Positions 50,491 through 56,633 of a stretch of DNA of 64,000 bases are shown one piece after another (position 1 is the first letter of the stretch; every line of letters begins with the position of its first letter). A model generated the notes under the pieces. That model was not told where the DNA came from. It saw only the letters and a list, made by a program, of their open reading frames with translations, and ran no database searches. The DNA lies in IMG/VR virus record IMGVR_UViG_3300028840_003224, positions 1-64,000 of that record; one strand, given 5' to 3'. Source of the DNA: a virus. The translations under genes were made by a program, and so were the position numbers.

Positions 50491-51748
50491 AAAGAGCGTG
50501 AAAGAGATCAAGGTGGATCTCTCAGAGAAGCTACTCACTCAGAAGGAAATCGGCACGAAGTACGGCGTCAGCCGGTCTGTCATCAGTGACATCGCCTGTG
50601 GCCGAGTACACAAAGACGTCAAAGCGGAGATAGTCATGACCGAGCAAGACGCCCAGATCTTCAAGCTGCAATCCGACAACGAGCATCTCCGAGACGAACG
50701 CAACAAGTACAAGCGGCAGCTCAAGTCCGCCGCCAAGACTCAGGGCTTGTTCCAAGCCGTGGTCGAGGAGATGGACGAACGAGTCAAGCCGATGCGTCCG
50801 CTGCCCTCGGCACGCCCCAAGTTCAAGAAGGACGGCAAGGGCACCATCCGCGAGCACCTCGTGATGCACATCAGTGATGGTCACCACGACCAGATCGTCA
50901 CGCCCGACGACACGGGCGGACTGGAGACCTATGACTTCCCCATTTCGATGTGTCGGGCCGAGAGGTATGTTGACACGATCCTCAAGTGGACCCAGCAGAC
51001 CTTGCAAGGCTTCGCCTTCCCCAGCCTCACCGTGCTGGCCTACGGCGACCACACGTCCGGCGAGATTCATGGACATACATCGCGATCCTATTTCCGCAAC
51101 GCTTTTAAGAATGCGTTTGCTATCGGTCAACTCCACTCGCTGATGTACCGCGACCTCGCCCCGTACTTTGATCAGGTCAACATCGTCTACGTGCCGGGCA
51201 ACCACGGTCGCCGGTCCAATAAGAAGGACTACCATGGCGCGCATGACAACTGGGACTACCTGATCGCCAAGACCGCCGAGATGTATCTCCGCGACTTGCC
51301 GAACGTTTCCTTCAACATTCCCAACTCGTTCTCGTGCAACCTGGACATTGGCGGCGTCGGCTTCCAAGTCTTCCATGGCGACGACATCCGCTCAAGCTTG
51401 GGCATTCCGTGGTACGGCCTGGAGAAGCGCCGTCACCGAATGATGGCCTTGAACGGTGTTCAGAACTGTACCCCGATTCGCTACTACTGTTGCGGTCACT
51501 TCCACCGCCCCGGTTCGACGACCGAGGTGAATGGCGAGATGCTCATCAACGGCGCGTGGCCTGCAAGTGACGCCTACGCGTTCAACGCCCTCGGCGGGTT
51601 CACTGAACCTTCCCAGTTGATCCACGGCGTCAACAAGGACTATGGTATCACGTGGCGGCTTCCTGTGAAGCTGCGTTGTCCCTACGAAGCGACTGGACCG
51701 CGTCGTTACAAGATCGACCAGATGGAAGAGATCGCAGCGGCACTGTAG
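50474..51748 (+). CDS. Calcineurin-like metallophosphoesterase with N-terminal HTH
   Basis: Residues 20-48 look like a helix-turn-helix (LTQKEIGTKYGVSRSVISDI). A coiled coil follows (residues 58-90). The phosphoesterase motifs are in order: HISDGHHD (near residue 131), AYGDHTSGEIHG (near 190), YVPGNHGR (near 240), FQVFHGDD (near 298) and CCGHFHR (near 339). Enzymes of this type in phages act as nucleases or phosphatases in DNA metabolism. It overlaps the glycosyltransferase gene by 17 bases. Confidence 0.88.
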   Translation: MTKLNEKSVKEIKVDLSEKLLTQKEIGTKYGVSRSVISDIACGRVHKDVKAEIVMTEQDAQIFKLQSDNEHLRDERNKYKRQLKSAAKTQGLFQAVVEEMDERVKPMRPLPSARPKFKKDGKGTIREHLVMHISDGHHDQIVTPDDTGGLETYDFPISMCRAERYVDTILKWTQQTLQGFAFPSLTVLAYGDHTSGEIHGHTSRSYFRNAFKNAFAIGQLHSLMYRDLAPYFDQVNIVYVPGNHGRRSNKKDYHGAHDNWDYLIAKTAEMYLRDLPNVSFNIPNSFSCNLDIGGVGFQVFHGDDIRSSLGIPWYGLEKRRHRMMALNGVQNCTPIRYYCCGHFHRPGSTTEVNGEMLINGAWPASDAYAFNALGGFTEPSQLIHGVNKDYGITWRLPVKLRCPYEATGPRRYKIDQMEEIAAAL

Positions 51749-51756
51749 GAGGCCAC

Positions 51757-52002
51757 ATGAAGCGTGACACACTAAGATCGTTGCGGGGAAGGCACCGCAG
51801 CGATCCAAGTCCAAACGACGTATTGAACGCGACGCCAATGATCATCCTGATCGCCCTCATCCGGCTACTCTGGATGGTTGTGAGCAGCGTCGCAATCGTG
51901 GTGGGCATTGGGCTCATCGGAGCATTGTTCCTACCTTTCACATGGTATCAAATTGCCCTTACAGTTTTCGTCGTGAGAATCCTGTTCGGGTTCGTTGACT
52001 AA
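51757..52002 (+). CDS. Membrane protein (81 aa)
   Basis: The ATG at 51757 follows AGGAGGCC. A basic N-terminus (MKRDTLRSLRGRHR) is followed by two hydrophobic segments (residues about 27-49 and 52-78) that would cross the membrane. Function unknown. Confidence 0.65.
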   Translation: MKRDTLRSLRGRHRSDPSPNDVLNATPMIILIALIRLLWMVVSSVAIVVGIGLIGALFLPFTWYQIALTVFVVRILFGFVD

Positions 52003-52066
52003 CTCGTCCTTGGCGGACGTTTCCAAACCGACATGGACGTAAACACTTTTAGGAGTTCCTATTCTT

Positions 52067-52792
52067 ATGGCTGGTACTATTGCCACTTTCCTGACCGCTG
52101 CATCGACCATCAACACCAACGAAGACTCTGACCAGAAAGGTCAGCAGCGCCACGCGTACAAAGAGCTGCTTGACCTTCAAGCGATCAACGACCCCACCTT
52201 GTCGCCGCCGTACTTCGCTGATGACGCTTCGGCGTCCATCGCTGCCAACGGAGGCACGACTGGCAACTTCACTATCACACTCAGCTTCCCGAAGGTGGGC
52301 GTCGAAGTCACCACAGGCAACATCGCCTACAACTCGGCGAACGCCGCCGTCCAGACCGCTCTCGACACCGCCCTGTCTGGAGAGGTTCTGAACGAGACGT
52401 ACACCGCTGACGACCTCAAGGTTGGTGTGACTGCTAACGCGTCGTCGGCAGCCATCAGCATGACGGCGAACGGAGACTCAGTCACCAACTTGAACATGCT
52501 CGTCACGACGGCCAACGTCGACATGGACGTAGCAGCACCGGCAGTCACCGCCACTGGCGTTGGCACTGGCAACCGCCAGGGTGAAGCCCTCCTGGCTTAC
52601 CTCAGCGTTGTGACGCCCTTGGGCACCATTACGCCTCAGGGTGACACGCCTGCCGAAGGCGACTACGTGTTGGGTGACAACCCATTCTCACTGAGCCCCG
52701 GCTTGCAGGAGATTATCATCTCCTCGATCCAGCGGGACGAAGACAAGACTATTGGCGACGCCATCCGCGAAGTAGTGGGGTGTGTCCGATAG
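52067..52792 (+). CDS. Virion-like structural protein outside the structural block (241 aa)
   Basis: The protein is Ala/Thr/Asn-rich and beta-strand-like. Its middle (NGGTTGNFTITLSF, VTTGNIAYNSANAAVQTALD) carries the NIxYNASAAxVQxAL pattern found in many phage and bacterial surface proteins, and the flanks resemble capsid or tail proteins. AGGAG precedes the ATG. It lies 15-30 kb from the structural genes, directly before the coat-arm mimic gene, so the two may form a late-acting accessory cassette. Confidence 0.6.
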   Translation: MAGTIATFLTAASTINTNEDSDQKGQQRHAYKELLDLQAINDPTLSPPYFADDASASIAANGGTTGNFTITLSFPKVGVEVTTGNIAYNSANAAVQTALDTALSGEVLNETYTADDLKVGVTANASSAAISMTANGDSVTNLNMLVTTANVDMDVAAPAVTATGVGTGNRQGEALLAYLSVVTPLGTITPQGDTPAEGDYVLGDNPFSLSPGLQEIIISSIQRDEDKTIGDAIREVVGCVR

Positions 52793-52793
52793 C

Positions 52794-53075
52794 ATGAAAC
52801 GAAGATCGTTTCTTAGGGTGATTGGAGCGGCAATACCAGCAATGGTGTTGCCGCTTCCTTTGTTGGGAGGCAGCACCCCCTCTGTAGCGGCGGTCCCCGC
52901 CCCCTGTGCGGTGGGAACCACTGGCATAGATTGTTTTGTACCTGAGTCCTGGGCATGCGATGGCCTAAAGGTACTCCAAGAGAACATGGCGATAGCTGAC
53001 ATTGTACACCGAGACTTTGAACCGCACGCCGCGAAGGCGATGGACAGAGTCAGAACAGAAAGAGGAGTGAAATGA
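52794..53075 (+). CDS. Tat-signal protein carrying a copy of the major coat protein N-arm (93 aa)
   Basis: The ATG at 52794 gives MKRRSFLRVIGAAIPAMVLP, a twin-arginine signal with an AxA site near residue 33; the GTG at 52782 is a less likely start. Residues 48-90 align without gaps to residues 14-56 of the coat protein (16174-17559). Twenty-one of 43 residues are identical, including P-E-x-W-A, LxxLxEN and VHRDF. The copy stops where the coat's main fold would begin. It may be an exported coat-arm mimic, or a truncated coat relic fused to a signal. It is coupled by ATGA to the next gene. Confidence 0.75.
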   Translation: MKRRSFLRVIGAAIPAMVLPLPLLGGSTPSVAAVPAPCAVGTTGIDCFVPESWACDGLKVLQENMAIADIVHRDFEPHAAKAMDRVRTERGVK

Positions 53076-53251
53076 CCGGACCCCGATTCAAAGTGGTAGA
53101 GAACAAGAGCGGCTGCCACTGCTGCGCCCTTTACGACATTATGGACCTTCAGGAAAACGAGGTGGTTTGCAGCAGCGACGACGAAGGTTGGATGGAAGTC
53201 ATCCTCGATTGCTTGAACAGCACATACACCTGGATTGGTCCGTGCCTGTAA
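53072..53251 (+). CDS. Small Cys-rich protein (59 aa)
   Basis: This frame starts in the ATGA overlap with the coat-arm mimic and reads MTGPRFKVVENKSGCHCCAL, then ends with WIGPCL. Five or six Cys residues suggest metal or disulfide binding. It ends 15 bases before the promoter at 53267. Confidence 0.55.
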   Translation: MTGPRFKVVENKSGCHCCALYDIMDLQENEVVCSSDDEGWMEVILDCLNSTYTWIGPCL

Positions 53252-53266
53252 TTCCGAAATAAATAT

Positions 53267-53295
53267 TTGACATGCCCACGTCTGTGCGGTATGCT
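53267..53295 (+). promoter_or_regulatory. Sigma70-type promoter P1 (TTGACA-17-TATGCT)
   Basis: TTGACA (53267-53272), a 17-base spacer and TATGCT (53290-53295) are followed by TTAAGTAGGAGAATCAC and the ATG at 53313. Sequence around the -10, including TTAAGTAG, is shared with three other promoters in this window (59773, 60427, 63849). Confidence 0.85.
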
Positions 53296-53312
53296 TTAAG
53301 TAGGAGAATCAC

Positions 53313-53645
53313 ATGAAGAGCAGATCACCCCAGCAGCTTGCCGAGGAAACGTATAACCTCAGCGTGGCGGCACTATACGCCGCAGCAGAGGCAGCGGGCT
53401 ACGAGCAAGACGAGATCGTCTCGTTCGCGTTCCGAGAGTCCTTCCTCACGGAAGAGCAGATCACCACCAACAACAAGATGATTGTGGAGGGATTCAAGCC
53501 TCCGTACAGTGCAGCCGTCTACCACAACGCTGTGCGCCTGAAGTCAGACTCAGGTGACATCCTGGGCCTCGTGGCGCAGATCCCTCTCACCCTCCGTCCT
53601 CAACCGCCTGAAGATGCATCAGTATCCATGGAGCGCAAATCATGA
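53313..53645 (+). CDS. Hypothetical protein (110 aa)
   Basis: First gene after promoter P1, with AGGAG 8 bases before the ATG. The N-terminal half is helical and Ala-rich (YNLSVAALYAAAEAAGYEQD), and the rest contains a Thr/Pro-rich end. No family is recognised. It overlaps the next gene by ATGA. Confidence 0.65.
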   Translation: MKSRSPQQLAEETYNLSVAALYAAAEAAGYEQDEIVSFAFRESFLTEEQITTNNKMIVEGFKPPYSAAVYHNAVRLKSDSGDILGLVAQIPLTLRPQPPEDASVSMERKS

Positions 53646-53839
53646 TCGTAGGCCAACCCACCCGAACCCGTTGGCCCCGCTCCATTGAGGCCATCCTGAA
53701 GAAGCAGAAGCACACCACCACCAAGAGTGGCAGTCGGTACTACCCGAACTGGCAGCCCGACCATCGAGGCTCCAACGCCCCGCAGCCGGTCGTCATCCAC
53801 AACGTGGCCAACATAGGGGACATCAATCTTGACCGATAA
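53642..53839 (+). CDS. Small basic protein (65 aa)
   Basis: Starts in an ATGA overlap. The sequence is basic and rich in Arg, Lys, Thr and Pro (MIVGQPTRTRWPRSIEAILK, KKQKHTTTKSGSRYYPNW). It may bind nucleic acid; function is unknown. Confidence 0.55.
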   Translation: MIVGQPTRTRWPRSIEAILKKQKHTTTKSGSRYYPNWQPDHRGSNAPQPVVIHNVANIGDINLDR

Positions 53840-54242
53840 ACTCACAGCTCCCATCGAACTACTCAAGTACATCGTCGAGGAGACCTTCCGCCGCTATGAG
53901 GGCGAGGAAGGCTTCCGTGTCACGCAGGTGGATATGTACACCATGGTTGACGCCGAGTCAATCGAACGAGTCTGGTTCGACTGCGAAGACTTCGGAGATG
54001 AAATCGCGAGCGAGATCCGGTACGGCGAAGTAGAGACTGGCCTCGAAGCCCCGTACAATCGTCACTATGAAGCCAGGGAGGTCGGCATCCAGATTACAGA
54101 TGGTCGGTGGATCGGCTGGACGCACTGGTACGGCGGTGGCAAGCACGGCGATCCCGAGTCAATCGACTGGCAGCCGTACGCCTACTTCCTGGAGTGCACC
54201 GAGAAGCTGGTCAAGGTAAAGACCTGGAAGGCGGTGGACTAA
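53829..54242 (+). CDS. Hypothetical protein (137 aa), TTG start
   Basis: The frame opens with TTG at 53829 (MTDKLTAPIELLKYIVEETF) after AGGGGACA and overlaps the previous gene by 11 bases. The next in-frame ATG is 35 codons later and would remove the first helix. The protein is acidic with many Trp and Tyr residues (WIGWTHWYGGGKHGDP). Family unknown. Confidence 0.6.
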   Translation: MTDKLTAPIELLKYIVEETFRRYEGEEGFRVTQVDMYTMVDAESIERVWFDCEDFGDEIASEIRYGEVETGLEAPYNRHYEAREVGIQITDGRWIGWTHWYGGGKHGDPESIDWQPYAYFLECTEKLVKVKTWKAVD

Positions 54243-54619
54243 TGTGGAGCCTCTGGCACCCCGAGAAGACTGAGCATGGCCTTCAGTTCCGGCTCAGCTA
54301 CAACATCAACTGGCAAGCCGCCGAGCTGCACGTCATAAAGAACGAGTTCGTCTACGGTTCGCCTGCTAAGCGGTTCCTCGCTCAGACCGAGTGGGTCGAC
54401 CTCGAAGACCTCAAAGGGAGCGACGCAGATCCCAGCTTCCGAGTAAAGGACCGGGAGGGCGGGAACAACCACTTCCAAGCTCTGTTCGACTGCTTGTGGG
54501 AGCAGGGCTACCGACCACCATCCGGCGAGGACCGGAACAAGGACGCCATCGTGCAGGCTAAGGACAGCCACCTGGACGACCTCCGAATGATCATCAAAGG
54601 ACACATGGACATACAATGA
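54242..54619 (+). CDS. Hypothetical protein (125 aa)
   Basis: The ATG at 54242 overlaps the previous stop by one base. The protein (MWSLWHPEKTEHGLQFRLSY, GNNHFQALFDCLWEQGYRPP) looks like a small alpha/beta fold and has no family I recognise. It is coupled by ATGA to the next gene. Confidence 0.6.
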   Translation: MWSLWHPEKTEHGLQFRLSYNINWQAAELHVIKNEFVYGSPAKRFLAQTEWVDLEDLKGSDADPSFRVKDREGGNNHFQALFDCLWEQGYRPPSGEDRNKDAIVQAKDSHLDDLRMIIKGHMDIQ

Positions 54620-54885
54620 ACAAGAACTCTCCGTTCTGGCCGGTCAACGACGCGGCCTCCCGCCAAGTCTACGCGTCGCCGCCAACGCTGGCGGTCGTCC
54701 GCATCTACTCATCCGTCAACTACTTTGAAGATCGCAGGTTGGAGTTGGAGTGGCGAGGCAGCAAAGCTCTCACCGTGGCCCAGCTGTACGACAACGCCTT
54801 GGGCGGTTACTGGATCGAGGACGCTTTCATGCCTCGCGAGCACTTGCGTTTCATCACTGTCGGCAAACCATTTACAAAGGACTAA
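54616..54885 (+). CDS. Hypothetical protein (89 aa)
   Basis: The product starts MNKNSPFWPVNDAASRQVYA and contains LELEWRGSKALTVAQLYDNA and WIEDAFMPREHLRFI. It is a small unknown protein in a chain of coupled genes. Confidence 0.6.
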   Translation: MNKNSPFWPVNDAASRQVYASPPTLAVVRIYSSVNYFEDRRLELEWRGSKALTVAQLYDNALGGYWIEDAFMPREHLRFITVGKPFTKD

Positions 54886-54887
54886 CC

Positions 54888-55697
54888 ATGTGGAAACGAA
54901 TTCGTATAGCTATCGTGGTCGCTCTTATTACGACCGCGCTATTGATCGGCAGCCAACTGAAGGCCCAGCCGTTCCAGACGTACCCGGAGCAGAGGTGTGT
55001 GAAGAACGAAGGCTACGGGATGATCATCAACGACTTGGAGTGTCACGCCAGGGCGGGACACCCGATGCGGAACGAGAAGGACCCAGGGAACTGGGTTCAT
55101 GAACTCTGCCACCAAGTCAGCAGCGACATCCGTTGCAAGACCAAGGCGAACGACAACGCCATCTACCTGCTGAACAATCACTACGTGATCTTCGTCGAGC
55201 CAGACGTCACCTTGAAGCAGGTGGCTGCGATGGTGCACAAGACGCGGCGGACTGAGACCTGGAAGTTGTACCTCGTCGAGCAACAGCGTTACTGGAACCG
55301 CGAGCCACTCTACATCCTGGACGAGGGCAACGCGTTTGCCATGAGCGTTCTGTATCACACGATGGCGGGCACCGAGGACCCTTACAGGTACACGAAGGCG
55401 AAGGAATTCATCTACTTCTCCGAGGTGCTCCTGAAAGCCGTCAAGTATTACGACCCAGACTACGCCCAGCTGGAAGACCTGGAAGCGTTCATCAAGTACC
55501 AGAACAACCGAGTGAACAACATCCTCAAGCTGTACGACTACGAGGGTGGCGGCCCTGTGCCTGATGAGATCATCCCGGATGAGCTACCGGTGCCTGATGA
55601 GATCAACCCTGACCTTCCAATCGACTACGTCTTCAGCGGAGCCAGCTATCACAACCGTGGCCGGACGAAGAAGTTCTTTAAGAAAGCGGGGAAATAA
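54888..55697 (+). CDS. Exported zincin-like metallopeptidase candidate (HExxH)
   Basis: The ATG at 54888 gives an N-terminal signal or anchor (residues 6-22, IRIAIVVALITTALLIG). Residues 70-76 read VHELCHQ, an HExxH zinc-binding motif. Glu146 in YILDEGNAF is well placed as a third ligand, as in gluzincins. The C-terminus is Pro/Asp/Glu-rich, then basic (RGRTKKFFKKAGK). It may cleave envelope proteins or peptides outside the cytoplasm. Only the motif supports this, so activity is unproven. Confidence 0.6.
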   Translation: MWKRIRIAIVVALITTALLIGSQLKAQPFQTYPEQRCVKNEGYGMIINDLECHARAGHPMRNEKDPGNWVHELCHQVSSDIRCKTKANDNAIYLLNNHYVIFVEPDVTLKQVAAMVHKTRRTETWKLYLVEQQRYWNREPLYILDEGNAFAMSVLYHTMAGTEDPYRYTKAKEFIYFSEVLLKAVKYYDPDYAQLEDLEAFIKYQNNRVNNILKLYDYEGGGPVPDEIIPDELPVPDEINPDLPIDYVFSGASYHNRGRTKKFFKKAGK

Positions 55698-55954
55698 TGG
55701 CAAGTGCACTAGCAAGTTTCATTTTGGTGGCCTGTTTATGTGGCATGCTCTTCTTCGCAATCATCGTGGTCTCCAACGAACGTGACGAGTATGCGAAGAA
55801 GTGGCGGGATCAACTGGCCGAAGTCACCCGCTTGCAGTTCCTCTGCAAGGACAACAGCAAGTCTTCGCAGAAGGCAATCGATGAGCTGAGGCTGCGCAAC
55901 TCGGCCATTATGGCTCGGCTCGTCGAGATCAAAGACATTGTGGAGGACGTATGA
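55697..55954 (+). CDS. Single-span membrane protein with coiled coil (85 aa)
   Basis: An N-terminal transmembrane segment (residues 5-25, LASFILVACLCGMLFFAIIVV) is followed by a charged coiled coil (residues 28-80). This is the layout of inner-membrane spanin-type proteins, but no partner lipoprotein was seen. It overlaps both neighbours. Confidence 0.6.
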   Translation: MASALASFILVACLCGMLFFAIIVVSNERDEYAKKWRDQLAEVTRLQFLCKDNSKSSQKAIDELRLRNSAIMARLVEIKDIVEDV

Positions 55955-56127
55955 AACCGAGCGCAATCAAACTCCTGGCTGCCGTCCGTGACGCCCACTC
56001 AGCCCTCGACAGGTTCATCGCCGCCGAGGGGTGGCGTCACGAGGACGAGATAAAGCCAGCGTACTGGGCAGCCGTGCAAGCCCTTGAAGACTTCAAAGCA
56101 GAAATGGAAGAGGACCCTGGCCTGTGA
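55951..56127 (+). CDS. Small helical protein (58 aa)
   Basis: Starts in an ATGA overlap and ends in a GTGA overlap with the HNH gene. It reads MKPSAIKLLAAVRDAHSALD and is helical and acidic at the end (EMEEDPGL). Unknown function; the exact overlaps support translation. Confidence 0.6.
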   Translation: MKPSAIKLLAAVRDAHSALDRFIAAEGWRHEDEIKPAYWAAVQALEDFKAEMEEDPGL

Positions 56128-56633
56128 GCGAGAAGTGGAAAGACATAGAAGGCTACGAAGGTGCATACCAAGTGTCTGACCTTGGGCGTGTCCGCTCGTT
56201 GCCTAGGGAAGCCAAGCATCCGACGCACGGAACCTGCCAGTTGAAGGGCCGGGTGCTGAAACACTTCTTCAACAATTTCGGGTATCACCAAGTTGGGCTA
56301 TCTGGAAGAACCTTCAACGTTCACAAGCTGGTGGCAGAGGCGTTCCTAGGCCGTCGCCCAGAAGGTCACGAGGTTCGGCACGGGCCAGCAGGTTTAGGCG
56401 ACAACTCTGTTGACAATCTCAGCTATGGCACCCGACAGCAGAACGCGTTAGATCAACGAAGAGATGGAACCCATGGAGGGTCACCAGTAATCAGGAGTGA
56501 CGGTGTTCGCTTCATAAACATCAGTGTTGCGGCTGAGGAGAGCGGTACATACCACAGTAACATTTGCAAAGCTTGCACCGGACAACGAAACACAGCAGGA
56601 GGGTATAGCTGGACTTATGAGATTCAGACCTAA
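56124..56633 (+). CDS. NUMOD4-HNH homing endonuclease
   Basis: GTG start at 56124. The N-terminus is a clear NUMOD4 motif (WKDIEGYEGAYQVSDLGRVR). The HNH region follows (NVHKLVAEAFLGRRPEGHEV, RHGPAGLGDNSVDNLSYGTR, QQNALDQRRDGTHGG), with a DNA-binding tail (AAEESGTYHSNICKACTGQR). Free-standing enzymes of this kind cut near conserved genes to spread themselves. This one overlaps the start of the DNA polymerase gene by 17 bases, so it probably inserted next to it. Confidence 0.88.
   Translation: MSEKWKDIEGYEGAYQVSDLGRVRSLPREAKHPTHGTCQLKGRVLKHFFNNFGYHQVGLSGRTFNVHKLVAEAFLGRRPEGHEVRHGPAGLGDNSVDNLSYGTRQQNALDQRRDGTHGGSPVIRSDGVRFINISVAAEESGTYHSNICKACTGQRNTAGGYSWTYEIQT

Noticed and set aside
52782-52793. 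Earlier GTG start for the coat-arm mimic
   Set aside because: It would add MSDS before the twin-arginine motif and has no better ribosome site than the ATG at 52794.
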